A stretch of DNA of 64,000 nt from Rhodeus uyekii (lineage: Eukaryota > Chordata > Actinopteri > Cypriniformes > Acheilognathidae), in NCBI GenBank assembly GCA_037043235.1, contig JAWRVZ010000016.1, positions 4,695,001-4,759,000 on the forward strand, in the 5' to 3' direction. Position numbers and translations under genes: made by a program. The notes under the pieces are model-generated. The model saw only the letters and a program-made list of their open reading frames with translations. It made no database searches and was not told the DNA's origin. Below, in pieces: positions 46,490-57,264 of this stretch. The stretch's first letter is position 1. Every line of letters begins with the position of its first letter.

Positions 46490-47469
46490 GTATAAAGTCA
46501 TTGTTCATTGTAAATGTATTTTATATGTAAAATTAATGATTTATAAATATGATATAAAAAAACTGAGCTCGTGGTCTGGTGCCCCCCCAAGCACAAAAGT
46601 GAAACTCCGCCTATGCCGGCTCAGCAGAGGAAACCGACTGCTGTGTGAACGCCAGAATGCTGTTATACTCGAATCCGGCGGAACTTCTTTTGCTGCTGTT
46701 TTGTAGGCTGCAAACTCGGCTAAGACGCTACGATCATCTGCTCCTGGTATACTCTTTATCAGTAAAAATATTTATCTTCAATAAAAATTTCACTATTTCA
46801 CGCTTGTTGGGTGTTTTCACGGAAAGTGGCAGATTTCACGAAAATGTCACGGCCGTGAAATCGTGAATTTGGTTGGTCCCTAGTCATGGGCCGACTGATT
46901 CAAGCTGATAGAAGAGCAACTTTGACTGAAATAACCACTCGTTACAACCGAGGTATGCAGCAAAGCATTTGTGAAGCCACAACACGTACAACCTTGAGGC
47001 GGATGGGCTACAACAGCAGAAGACCCCACCGGGTACCACTCATCTCCACTACAAATAGGAAAAAGAGGCTACAATTTGCTCAAGCTCACCAAAATTGGAC
47101 AGTTGAAGACTGGAAAAATGTTGCCTGGTCTGATGAGTCTCGATTTCTGTTGAGACATTCAGATGGTAGAGTCAGAATTTGGTGTAAACTGAATGAGAAC
47201 ATGGATCCATCATGCCTTGTTAACACTGTGCAGGCTGGTGGTGGTGGTGTAATTGTGTGGCACACTTTAGGACCCTTAGTGCCAATTGAGCATCGTTTAA
47301 ATGCCACGGCCTGCCTGAGCATTGTTTCTGAAAATGTCCATCCCTTTAGGATCACCATGTACCCATCCTCTGATGCTGCTTCCAGCAGGATAATGCAGCA
47401 TGTCACAAAGCTCGAATAAAGGGAGCAATAAAACTCTTTGTTCTACAGGCCTCCCCCATGGACCTCTGA

Positions 47470-47471
47470 TG

Positions 47472-47502
<31 letters not shown>

Positions 47503-47560
47503 CCCCTACATAAATTCCACAGAATGACCCATCCTGACACACACACACACACACACACGT
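47470..47560. repeat. Two (CA)n microsatellites
   Basis: (AC)n lies at 47471-47499 and again at 47538-47559, separated by a short unique spacer, just after the truncated Tc1 copy. Confidence 0.9.
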
Positions 47561-48153
47561 ATATACTCGAATACACAAAAATGTCGACATACTCATTGTA
47601 AACTCATCTTCAGCCATCTCAATCCGGTCTATAATATATTCTTATGTATGTATGCATGCCCTGCATGTGTAATATTTTTGGATATGTTTGGTAGTTCATC
47701 TAGACCAGGGGTGCCCAAACTTTTTCCTATGAAGGGCCAAAAATCAAACTTGATTGAGAGCCGCGGGCCAAAAGTAAATTTTGCATCATAAATCAAACTG
47801 TATTACATTAAAGTTGCTATGGGTTTATTTATTTCATAATATATAAAATAAATATAAAACAACTTTAATCTGATTAACTAATGCAGTTTTTTTCCTAAAG
47901 CTTTGCATTTTAATGAACAATTTAAATGGGCAACAATCCCCAAGTGTTCAATGTAAAATTCAATGCCTATGTGGTTGCAATGAGAGATATGAAGCTGGTC
48001 CTTACTTTTCAGAAGTTTTTCAAGATTGGGCTGTAGCTGACTTACAGACAAAGACAAGATATTATGTAGATGAGAGTCAGTTACTGTATTTGGCTTCTTA
48101 GTTTACTCTTGTTCAAGTTCATCAGACTGAAAGTCTGCTCGCAGAGGTAGATA

Positions 48154-48477
48154 CAGTAATCCCTCGCCACTTCGCGGTCTCAGTGCATCGCGGATTTTTC
48201 AAAAATATTCATAAGAAAATACAATTTCAAAAATACCGCCATGTACAGCCGTATTGCGTAAAGCAGCGTTGCTTAATCGTGATGCGAGAGAAACGGTTTC
48301 CCAGGATGACAGACAGAGCGCTCACGGCACTCAGACAAGACACGTGATTGGTTCCCGGCGCGAGCTCGACCAATGAGAGCACGAGGGGAGGTATCCCGTG
48401 AGCTGATTGGCTGATCCTACTTTCACCTATCGCGATAGTTCCGGTCCACATTAATCGCAATAAATGAGGGATCACAA
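48154..48477. mobile_element. Pogo/Tigger-like MITE inside hAT D
   Basis: The left terminus CAGTAATCCCTCGCCACTTC is preceded by TA. The right terminus AATAAATGAGGGATCAC is inverted, with TA following at 48478. It matches the fragment at 3215-3548 on the other strand. It interrupts a hAT reading frame that resumes immediately after it. No transposase. Confidence 0.75.
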
Positions 48478-48479
48478 TA

Positions 48480-48700
48480 TAGGTCGTCATTATGAAACAA
48501 AACATTGTGCAGCTTTCTCAAAGTACAGCGGCGAGACGCGAAAACAGCAGGGTCACGAGCAGCTCACTGGACTATCTGAACAGAGCGCGCTGCTACATCC
48601 TTCATCATCATTTATCAGTGATGCTGTCTCTGTTTGGCAGTACAGTCCTCCTTTAAAAACAGCAACAGACTGTTTGCAAACTAGACATACTGCCTTTGAT
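48480..48700 (+). pseudogene. hAT transposase remnant in element D
   Basis: The frame reads RHYETKHCAAFSKYSGETRK directly after the pogo-like insertion, like the N-terminal RHYETKH segment of Charlie-type transposases. The following ~40 codons stay open (HPSSSFISDAVSV) but lack recognised motifs. The dimerisation domain is absent. Confidence 0.6.
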
Positions 48701-48988
48701 TTGACTTCTGTGAATAAAAACTCATCTTCCCCAGCTTTAAAAAAAAAAATCTCTTGTCTGTGTGCCACTGCCTTGATTTCTCCATTATTGCGTTTAATTT
48801 GTTGACGTTTATTGGCGTCATGTGTCGCAAAGCACGCAGTGCAGCGCCGCGCCTTGAATTGCGCATTTACAATAAAAAAAGTACCCTTTTTACATTTAAT
48901 TTCAGTTTACTCTGTTGTAGTTCAACTATAAAACAAATAAAATTGTTATGTCAAATTAGAAATGACAATCTGTGTCGAAGGTATCTCA

Positions 48989-49033
<45 letters not shown>

Positions 49034-49123
49034 CCTCCTCGGACGGTACGGCGGGCCAAATCAAAGGTTACCGCGGGCCAACTTTGGCCCGCGGGCCCTA
49101 GTTTGGGCACCTCTGATCTAGAC

Positions 49124-49439
49124 GTTTAAATGTGTAAAACCTTGTTTAAAAAGAGACTTTTATGTCTTTCTACCCCCGGATGTTGGATATCGTTGGCCTT
49201 GTCTTCGCATTCTTTTAAAGAATATGTATTTTGTTTAATGCTGAAATGCATTATATAATTTCTATAATTGTTGCATCGAACTCTGAGAAAGTTCCAACAG
49301 AATCATAAAATATGCTATTTAAGTTGAATGGAAAACAAAGGAAATTTCCCAACATACATTTCCAAGCCAGTGATTGGCTCTTCAGCCAAGATGTGGAAGA
49401 GTCCCTGCGTTTCTATAAAGACTCTTGATATCCAGACTC
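49124..49439. other. Intronic stretch, nothing recognised
   Basis: Short spacer between hAT D and a pentanucleotide microsatellite. Nothing was identified. Confidence 0.5.
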
Positions 49440-49516
49440 TCTCTTCTCTTCTCTTCTCTTCTCTTCTCTTCTCTTCTCTTCTCTTCTCTTCTCTTCTCTT
49501 CTCTTCTCTTCTCTTC
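49440..49516 (+). repeat. (TCTCT)n pentanucleotide microsatellite
   Basis: About fifteen perfect copies of the CTTCT-type pentamer in a row, which open long meaningless frames on both strands. Confidence 0.95.
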
Positions 49517-50281
49517 CATCTCCTTCTCAACTCCGCTTCCTGCATATCTTTGCTCCTCAAGGGACTCGTGCAGGGGAGTCCTTCTTCGGCGACCTCAGCT
49601 TCAGACCAACAACCATTTGAATTTCCCGCGATTCCAACAAAAGACTCAAGAACAAACCAGCAAAAATAACTGACAGTCTTGACCTAAATATGACTTTCAT
49701 TTGCATTGGTAATTAATTTTTTATGCCTTCAGTCACACATACTGAAGCTATAAAGGTCTCCAGTTCTTCACTCTTTTTGAGCCAAACATGAACATTTCAG
49801 TGGATTGTTAACTGGAGACTCCATTCGACCAAATCATTGAATGAGTGAGTTGTCTTTAGAACAGCTGCAGTCAATTCAGTCTAATTGGTTCAGCGATTTT
49901 CAAACTGATTCATTAACACATTAATTAAAAAAATTGCTATTACACTTGTATCAAATCTAGCTCAAATTGGGCCAGATTTATGCGTGCATCAAATCATAAC
50001 GTTTTATGATCAAATATGTACATACATTGGCCAAAAGGAGAATTTGTATATTAATAATTAATTATAACAGATTATAACAAATTATTAATACATATGGCTT
50101 GATTGGGCTTGTAGAATTTAGTTCAAAGAGCTTTCGTTTGTCCACCAAACGAACCGCGCAGTATGAACTCTTAGAAAGAGTATTCTTATGGCCACAAATA
50201 ATGATCTTTCCTTTCTTTTGTACTAAAGTATCAAAGCATGTAGCAGACACCAAATGTTAAAGTGACCTGTTCATGAGCATC
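49517..50281. other. Intronic stretch, nothing recognised
   Basis: AT-rich sequence up to the LTR element. A segment near 49840-49920 (AATTCAGTCTAATTGG, TTTTCAAACTGATTCATT) resembles a common cyprinid minisatellite-like repeat also seen near 53554. Confidence 0.45.
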
Positions 50282-50734
50282 TGTTATGAATTTGAGCTCC
50301 GCGCCTCCCCTCTCTGGCCACTGGAGGGAGCTCACACGTATACTAACACACACACGCACTACATTTCTCATGATGCTGTTCATTGGACTGATTATCGCAC
50401 CACCTGCGAACCATTACACATTCACAGAGACTATTTAAACCTGCTTTCCCATCAGTTCAGGGCGAAGTCTTGTTCTAGCATTGCTGACATTACCGAGCGT
50501 TAGTATCCTGTCTGTTGTTCTGTGTCTGACCTTGCTGTTACCCGTTACCGAATCTGTCTGCCTGCCCCGACCTGTGCCTAGATTATCGGCCGTGTAGGTT
50601 ATCTGCCTATCTTGACTTCCCCGCCTGGACTATCGTTTATGTGTGCTTTCTGCCTGTCCTGACCATCTGCCTGTATGACCATTCTTAATAAAGACACGCT
50701 CTTGCATCTCTGCCTGTGAGTACCATTGGTTACA
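50282..50734 (+). repeat. 5' LTR
   Basis: It starts TGTTATGAATTTGAGCTCC and ends CCATTGGTTACA. It contains a (AC)n run, TATTTAAACCTGC as a TATA-like region, and AATAAAG (50686-50692) as a polyadenylation signal. Internal sequence begins GAAGACTTCGCC. Confidence 0.7.
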
Positions 50735-50771
50735 GAAGACTTCGCCACTCAAGATCCAGCTGTCTTTCATC

Positions 50772-51290
50772 ATGGACTGTTCGATACAGGCTGAGTTTCA
50801 ACTGATCTCTCTCCGGCAAAGTGACCGGCCCCTGTTGGAATATGTAGAGGACTTCATTGAAGTCCGATTCACTTTCACACCGAGTGAGTTGGAGTGACGC
50901 TTTTCTTATTTTTACATTTGAGTGGGGTTTGGATGCTAGGGTTTTCCGGGCAGTGGGGTGCCAAGAACCCTCACTCACTGACTATGTGAACCTTGTGCCA
51001 TGGCTAAACGGGGTAGACTTTGAAGTAGAGGAAGTGACCGAATCCACGCTCCCCAGCACTGCGACGGAGTCAATGCCTCGCCGCCGTAAGGGTCATGACC
51101 AGGAGGCCGCCGTCCCAAAGCCCGTTACCAGCCAGGAGTTTGCCGTCCCAGTGACTCTCGCCCTGCCGGCGCCGCCCAAGCTGCTCGCCCTGCCAGCACC
51201 AGAGCCTGCTACGAGCTGTCATTCAGCGCCAGAACCTGCAACGACCAGTCAGCCTGTACCTGAGGTACCGATTCCCACCCTTTATCATCC
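50772..51290 (+). pseudogene. Gag-like ORF, frameshifted
   Basis: ATG at 50772 opens MDCSIQAEFQLISLRQSD and DRPLLEYVEDFIEVRF, ending at a TGA (50895). The neighbouring +1 frame continues FEWGLDARVFRAVG and NLVPWLNGVDFEVEEVTE. The pattern resembles small gag proteins of fish LTR retroelements. Downstream is a Pro/Ala-rich stretch (PKLLALPAPEPATS). One frameshift near 50890 separates the two halves. No zinc knuckle or enzymatic domain was seen. Confidence 0.6.
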
Positions 51291-51481
51291 ATGTTCTTGT
51301 CTTCTGCCAGTCCTCCAGTCCTGCCTCCGCTGGAGATCGTCAGTCCTGGTAACTCCACCGGGTTCCCAACGTCTCCTCCTTGGTCAGTCGTCACTCCACC
51401 TTCACCACGGACTTACGGCACTTCCACTACGCTCTATACCTCCATCCCTGCGTCATCACCTCAGTTCTCTGTCACACCGGC

Positions 51482-51862
51482 TGAATATGAACTCCGCGCC
51501 TCCCCTCTCTGGCCACTGGAGGGAGCTCACACGTATACTGACACACACACACACGCACTACATTTCCCATGATGCTGTTCATTGGACTGATTATCGCACC
51601 ACCTGCGAACCATTACACATTCACAGAGACTATTTAAACCTGCTTTCCCATCAGTTCAAAGCAAAGTCTTGCATTGCTGACATTACCGAGCATTTGTATC
51701 CTGTCTGTTGTTCTGTGCCTGACCTTGCTGTTACCCGTTACCGAATCTGTCTGCCTGCCCCGACCTGTGCCTAGATTATCGGCCGTGTATGTTATCTGCC
51801 TATCTTGACTTGCCCGCCTGGACTTTAGTTTATGTATGCTTTCTGCCTGTCCTGACCATCTG
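51482..51862 (+). repeat. 3' LTR, truncated
   Basis: It corresponds to the 5' LTR from TGAATATGAACTCCGCGCC through CTGACCATCTG, with a slightly longer (AC)n. It lacks the AATAAAG and CCATTGGTTACA end. The long open frame that runs across it (to 51774) is incidental. Confidence 0.75.
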
Positions 51863-54140
51863 GTGACTGTTATGACTCTTTATGGACTGACAAGGCGGCT
51901 TTCACTCTGTAGTGAGAAAGCAGAGGCTGACGATCACACAAGCAAAAATATTTGCGTGTGATTAAGGTGCAAATAACAGGGAGTTTAATGTATCTTCAAA
52001 TTTACTTGCCTGATTCTGTCCTGTTTATGTCATATCGGTTTAAATTTTTGTCTCGGTTGATTTGCTCACTGGACATGGGCTTGTTGAACTTGCCTCTCAA
52101 TGGATGAGTTGTTGCAATATCCCTTTAACATATTCAGTATATGACAGCCTTTTACTGAAAAGTTTCTCTCCTTTAATGCTCAGTACATATATAGATTTGA
52201 CTGAGTCAGCTCATGTCACCTTCTCCAGGACTGACATACTGGAATAATGTTCAGCTATTTTCTGAAAAGGCTGGGTAGACAGTGTCTCTCAACTTTGATC
52301 ACAGTGTAGATATTTGGTTATCCTGTAATAATCACTGTTAAAGCTCCCTCTCATTCTGTGCTCATCTCATAATTGGGTTTTAAATCCCTTCGTTGCTGCT
52401 GCTCATCTCCATTCTGTGAAAGTCAAAGCTAATTCAGTTACAGACGTTATTAGTTGCCTGGTCACCGAACACAGTCACATAACACAGAGTTTAGTGTCGT
52501 TCAAACCTTTCTCTATCCCTCAAATACATAATATAAAAAGACTCATCGTTATTCATATCTCCTATATTGGGAAATGTGTTTCGATGATCTGGCTTTATTG
52601 TATTTATGCTTTCATTAAATTTAAGCTAATCGGTACCTTAAATTATAATCACTTATTTTGAATCATTATTTAATTATATGTGAATGCTCATACAATGAAT
52701 GTCCAGTGCTGGTTGGATAGTTTTAGGTTTTGTTTTTGTTCATTTATCTCCCACCGAAGAATGAAAGTCATTCAGGTTTGAATTTTCATTTTTGAATCAA
52801 TCAAAATCGACACCATCCATGTGACAGTCATGAATCTACTGTCATGTATTTGGTTTAATCTGCCAAATTATTATTTTTTTGGCACTTTACTCAAGTGGAT
52901 TTGAATTAGATTATTTTAGACAATATTACATGAAGTATATGTAGCCTATTTGTGTAATATTTTGTGCAATAAAGTGGTGAAAAAAGACTGTGCTTAATGA
53001 TGACTATTGTTCTTTCTGCTTCCAGAAGGCTTGCAAGGTGCAGCCTATCATGCAGAAATCAAGATTGTTTTTTGGCATGTCTTCACTCATAAATTCTGTC
53101 ACTGACTGTGCTGGCACCTCTAGAAAACAGCAGAGATAGAGAGAATAAGGATGCTCACAGGGGAATCTATGCCTGAATCTGGGTCCCCATTAAACTATAA
53201 CAGCCAACAGACAAAAGTAAACTATTTAAAGAAGGAAAATTAAAGCCAGTCATCACTGAACATTTACTTTGGTAATATACAGGAACAGTATGTGTATCAT
53301 GTAAAAATGTCAGCGACATTTTCAGGGCATCAATATTAACAATATCCATCTTTTCTCTGAAGTGGTGGACAAAGCGGAGTCTGAAGTGGCATTAGATCTA
53401 ATAATCAAATAGTTTGATGCTGCAAAGAGGTAGATGCCTTTACATTGCAAATATAAACATTTACATATAGAAATATGAAAAAAAGAAAATTGGAACCTGG
53501 GTGGTGGCAAGCCATTGCCACTGAATCAACCTTAAAATCAGCTGAGAAAGGAGCAAGTGAATGTCTTTATGAATGGGTTATTGAATAATTCACTCAACTG
53601 ATTTATTCAAAAGTGCTGACTTATTTGGGAAGAAAGCAAGTCAATGTCTTTATGAATTGGTCATTGAATCATAATTTAACCAATTTGTTCAAAAAAGTAT
53701 ATTCATTCAGTAATAAAACACTAGTGTGTTGTTTAGAGATATGTAACAGTTCTGTTGTAGCTTTGTTTTTAATTATTTTTCTTGAAAAACAGAGCAAAAA
53801 CTGACCATATTCTATTTAAAAAGTAATAAATTTTATCTCTTAATAAAATCTATATCACATTTACACTAGTGATGATATTCGGGGGGGGGGTTACTTAACT
53901 TTTTTTAAATTCATTTTGGTGGCATTTTTGTCTCAAATCATCATTAATTTCTGACATTGATAAGTGTGGGAAATGAGCCTTTTCTCCCACCAGTGATAGA
54001 AGCTGGACAACTGGCAATTTTTTAAATCAAATTAATCAAAATTTCTATTTCTACTTCATCTGACTGGACTAAAAAGTACTATTAAAATGTAAATCGGTGG
54101 TATAATCCAATGTAATTTTAACTCGAGTTCTATGTCTGTT
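51863..54140. other. Intronic stretch with an ~82-bp direct repeat
   Basis: Segments at 53554-53613 and 53636-53695 share AAGTGAATGTCTTTATGAAT / AAGTCAATGTCTTTATGAAT and ATTTATTCAAAA / ATTTGTTCAAAA, a two-copy tandem of a common fish repeat. A truncated relative of the TTTAAAGGGATAGTT family lies near 52745-52795. A (G)n run is at 53881-53890. There is no gene. Confidence 0.5.
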
Positions 54141-54413
54141 TAAGGTGGGTATACACTGTGCGATTCCTGTGCAATTTCAGCAAGGTTAGCAACTCACACA
54201 GTACGAGTAGATCACATGCGGTTTAAGCCAAAGCTCAGGATTTATGTGATAACACTATACGGTTGGATCGTCGAGCTGCGACTTGTCTGTTCACACTATA
54301 CGTATGAAATATGTGTGATAAACCCCTATGATATTGTGTATCCAGAGATCCTCATCAAAATCGATACCAAAAGTATTTAGTATTTCCAATTTATGTATTA
54401 AATTATTATTATT

Positions 54414-55030
54414 ACGTAGAACCCCGACTTACGAAAATAATCCGTTCCGAGGTTGGCTTCGTAAGTCGATCTTTTCGTAAGTCGGTCAGGCTTTTACATG
54501 TTAATTGCCTAATCCGTTCCAAGCCCTACGAAAACACCACATTTAATTTTATAATAAAGCATTGCTTGTTCAGTATAGTATGACAAGCACATCCCAGCTT
54601 CATACTTCTCAATTATCTCCCTTTTCATCTCAATGGAGAGCATCCTCTTCTTCTTTCACTTTCACTTTGACTTTCATCGCTACGCAGAGGCTGGTGAGAG
54701 CGATGCTGACCAATAGGAGAGCAGGATGCTGCAGCGAAAGCCAACGTCAGAGCCGGAAGCAGTGTTGCCAGATTGGGTGTGTTCCCGGCTGGTTTTAAGC
54801 TGTAGTTGAGCTGGAAATCTTCAATCAATCTGGCAACACTTGCTGGGAGACGGCCAATGGGAGAGCGGGATGATTGGTGCGAGTTTCCAGGTCAGTGGCG
54901 CGCGAATTTCAAAACAAAACTCGGAAATCGTCGCCTTGGCCGAGATTTCGTTTTTTGCATTTCGATCATTTTGTCGTTACTCGGGCGAAAAAAAACCTGA
55001 TAAAATCTTTTATCGTACGTTGAACTTTTG
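54414..55030. mobile_element. Tigger-like element (GAACCCCGACTTACG family)
   Basis: The left terminus GAACCCCGACTTACGAAAAT is followed by an internal inverted word (TTCGTAAGTCG, 54460-54486). A weakly matching right end (TTTATCGTACGTTGAACTTT) lies near 55008-55027. It resembles the TTACGA-containing termini of the elements at 19251 and 55969, which suggests one broad group. The right border is uncertain. Confidence 0.5.
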
Positions 55031-55070
55031 TATTATTATTAGGGTAGGCCTACCTTTATTATTAAATTGA

Positions 55071-55105
<35 letters not shown>

Positions 55106-55126
55106 ATAATAATAATAATAATAATA
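55071..55126 (+). repeat. (ACT)n then (AAT)n microsatellite
   Basis: About eleven ACT units followed by about seven AAT units, adjacent to the right border of the Tigger-like insert. Confidence 0.95.
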
Positions 55127-55968
55127 TTACTAATTACAAATAATAATATTAAATTGGTTAATTTGCCCCGCAATAATTTCATAGTGCATCACTACATACT
55201 AAATTTGATAGATCAGCTTATTCCTCTTTAAAAATTATTAAAAAATATCTAGGACTAAAGTTTGCACATTACTCTCCTTCATGGTTTAAAATGTGATGCG
55301 AAAATAATATTTAGACGCAAACATTTTCTTCATCACAGTGGACAGTGGTTCACATTTCCTGTGATAATAAAATATTCAATAAAAAAGTAAATAAAATGAA
55401 ATTGACAAGTGAAATGAGTAAATCAATTAATTAAACCGGCACCGGTGTATATGTACACATTAGTTTGTTTCATACATTTTGCAAGATGAACTGGAAGCAA
55501 GCAACAGTTTGCTAAATTACAGTTAGTTTGATTGCTACAGAATTTACAGATCTCCCTCTTTGTTTTCGATCATGCTGCATTAGCGATGAAATGGTTTAAA
55601 TTTTCTCTGAGCACAGGCGCAGTGAGGGCTCGGGAGTTTTGGGAAATCGGTTCGTAGTTCTGCTTCAACTGTGCAATACCCTCACGACGGAAAATTCATC
55701 CGATTGCCGGTCGGGAGAGGTTTATCGCCACTCGTTTCCCCCTGTACAGTATACGACAAATGACTCATGACAAAGCTGAAAATTAGCCTTTTTTATTGCA
55801 TGTCAAAATTCAACTCAAATTCAGACAAAAACCACACTGTATGCCCAGCCTTAGTTTCATTGTGTTTTGGTTTGTTTTCCCAGTTCCTGTTTGCGTGTAT
55901 TCCTGATCATTATAAGTGTCCCTGGTGGTTACGGTAATGAATTGCCTTGGTTACTTAATACTTGTATA

Positions 55969-56545
55969 CAGTAGTACCTCAAGATCCGAAAGGCTCAACT
56001 TACGAAAAATCCAAGTTACGAAAGCAAAGACGAAAATTTTTACTGCTCTACATACGAAAAGTTTTCAAGATACGAAATGTTTCTGAAAGTCCGAGATTCG
56101 CCCCATAACAATTTTGAAACTCGCGCCGCACGCCGCCATCTTAGTTATAGTAGACTCGCCACCATCCTCCTGCTCTCCCATTGGTTCCTAATGCTAGCCA
56201 AGCCATGAGATCCTTCTCTCTAATTGGACAGCATCCCTCCCATCATGCATCTTCTATACGTACGTGCTGGCGTGCTTTAGCTCAGCCACTCCACACCCAA
56301 AACTTTACATTTTTTATGTGTTTTCGTAAAGTTAAGTGTACGTACGTATGTTATCTGCCGTTTGTCCTCCTCCTCTGCCGCCACTTTTGGAGATAGCCTC
56401 ACTCGAAAGGTAAGCTTCGACATTTTACGTTATTTCATGTTTATAGGTCAATTTAGCTTTATTATGAAATTTAATGGGGTGTTTTTGGAGGGCTTGGAAC
56501 GGATTAGCCATTTTACATGTAAAATGTGTTCCAAGATACAGGTTG
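55969..56545 (+). mobile_element. Tigger-like element, second copy of the 1-148 family
   Basis: The left terminus CAGTAGTACCTCAAGATCCG is preceded by TA. The sequence then has repeated TACGAAA words, and 56425-56518 match 5-108 nearly exactly. The right terminus is truncated: after ATTTTACAT the expected CCTCGGAACGG...CTTGAGGTACCACTG end is replaced. No transposase. Confidence 0.7.
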
Positions 56546-57009
56546 ACAGGTTTATAGACATTAATGTATGCCTGTCACTGCCCGAGTCTTATCTCTTGAA
56601 GGTTGTCAAGTGGTTCCTGTCAAAAACGCAAGAATTGAGTTTTAAGTATACGTTTGAGATCTGACGTGCGTCGCACAGACAAGTCACTGATGTGAAGCAA
56701 CAGGGTGTGAAATATTAGCTCTCAACCCATTCTCACATCACAGGTTTCCAAGACTGTCCCAATGTTTTGTCAGAAGTGGAGATCTGTCAGTGATCACTAA
56801 CCATTAAAGCGACCCCTTGTGAAAAATAGTGCATGTGCACTTGAAATGTACTTCAAATCTGAAAAGTATGTTTTAAAAAATTGGACTTGCAAATAATGTA
56901 ATATTAATGAAATAAAAAGCCAAGTACAATTTCTTAAAATTAAGAACCCTTTTAAAAAGAGAACTTTATAATAATGGACTGTATTGTGTTATTTCATATA
57001 AGGTAAAAT
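56546..57009. other. Intronic stretch, nothing recognised
   Basis: AT-rich spacer between two elements. No motif was found. Confidence 0.5.
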
Positions 57010-57264
57010 TTTAAAGGGATAGTTGTTAAAATTGTCATTATTTACTCACACTCAAGTCATTCCAAACTCTTAAGACTTTGATTCATCTTCAGAGCACAAA
57101 TTAAGTTTTGTGTTTTGTTTTTTTGTTTTCTGTTCCTCCTTTGACAGCTACACAATACACTTTGATGCTTCAAAAAGAGATTGTAAAACTAATCTATATG
57201 AATTGAGTGGTTTAGTCCAAACCTTCTGAAGAGACTGAATCACTTCATATGAAGAACAGATTGA

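Larger units (their letters stand above)
45456..46615 (+). mobile_element. hAT element B, inserted in hAT A
   Basis: The termini CATAGGCGGAGTTT and AAACTCCGCCTATG are perfect inverted copies. Target duplications CCGGCTCA lie at 45448-45455 and 46616-46623. Runs of G near 45471-45490 and of C near 46582-46588 follow the TIRs. It carries a hAT-like N-terminal coding remnant (45747-45932) and a third inserted hAT (46043-46489). Net length without the insert is about 705 bp. Confidence 0.9.
45034..46882 (+). mobile_element. hAT element A, inserted in the Tc1-like copy
   Basis: The left end TAGGGACCAACCAAATTC is perfectly inverted at the right end GAATTTGGTTGGTCCCTA. Exact 8-bp target duplications GTCATGGG lie at 45026-45033 and 46883-46890. 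The 8-bp duplication is the hAT hallmark. Length is 1849 bp, of which 1160 bp is a further inserted element. The remaining sequence has repeated TTCACGG/TTTCACG words near both ends and no readable transposase, so it is nonautonomous. Confidence 0.9.
44668..47418 (+). mobile_element. Tc1-like transposon, 3'-truncated and carrying a hAT insertion
   Basis: The left terminus CTCACCTAAAGGATTATTAT opens an element I recognise as a common fish Tc1 family. The transposase reads MGKKGYLSNFERGM from 44815 and resumes at 46891 after the hAT insertion. The copy stops at ~47418, just past the second catalytic Asp region, so the right end is missing. Without the 1849-bp hAT insert and its 8-bp duplication the Tc1 part is about 0.9 kb. 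Confidence 0.85.
44815..47418 (+). pseudogene. Tc1-type transposase pseudogene, split
   Basis: Exon-like parts are 44815-45033 and 46891-47418. The N-terminal helix-turn-helix is visible (GLSISQSDQLLGFS, ISRVYKEW), as is the first catalytic Asp in WSDESRF. A 12-base-scale deletion removes part of the segment between VIVW and HTLG. The region holding the second Asp is disturbed and the Glu is lost by truncation. Tc1 transposases cut and paste at TA sites with a DDE triad (family knowledge). This one cannot be active. Confidence 0.82.
47706..49115 (+). mobile_element. hAT element D (Charlie-type), carrying a pogo-like insert
   Basis: The left terminus CAGGGGTGCCCAAACT and the right terminus AGTTTGGGCACCTCTG are inverted (15 of 16 match). 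Exact duplications ATCTAGAC lie at 47698-47705 and 49116-49123. Subterminal GCCGCGGGCC and GGCCCGCGGGCCC blocks are typical of this hAT group. Inside are a pogo-like element (48154-48477), a transposase remnant after it, and a (TC)n run at 48991-49031. Length is 1410 bp. Confidence 0.9.
50282..51862 (+). mobile_element. Short LTR retroelement, gag remnant only
   Basis: Two direct LTR copies (50282-50734 and 51482-51862) flank a ~745-bp interior with a gag-like fragment and no protease, polymerase or integrase. The shared ~380 bases of the LTRs differ at few sites, so the copy is fairly young. The 3' LTR is truncated after ...CTGACCATCTG, which removes its polyadenylation region and the target duplication. 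Composition is Gypsy-like (inference). Confidence 0.75.
54141..55853. mobile_element. TIR element carrying a Tigger-like insertion
   Basis: The left end TAAGGTGGGTATACACTGTG and the right end ACACTGTATGCCCAGCCTTA are inverted copies. GTT follows the right end and precedes the left, a possible 3-bp duplication, so the superfamily (for example PIF/Harbinger) is only a suggestion. Inside are a Tigger-like element and a trinucleotide microsatellite. No transposase. Confidence 0.65.

Noticed and set aside
49315..49673. Three overlapping open frames with repeated residues
   Set aside because: They are produced by the (TCTCT)n microsatellite.
50857..51774. A 305-codon open frame, the longest in the window
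   Set aside because: It runs from the middle of the gag-like remnant through a Pro/Ala-rich stretch into the 3' LTR and a (CA)n tract. Only the first part resembles protein; the rest is incidental.
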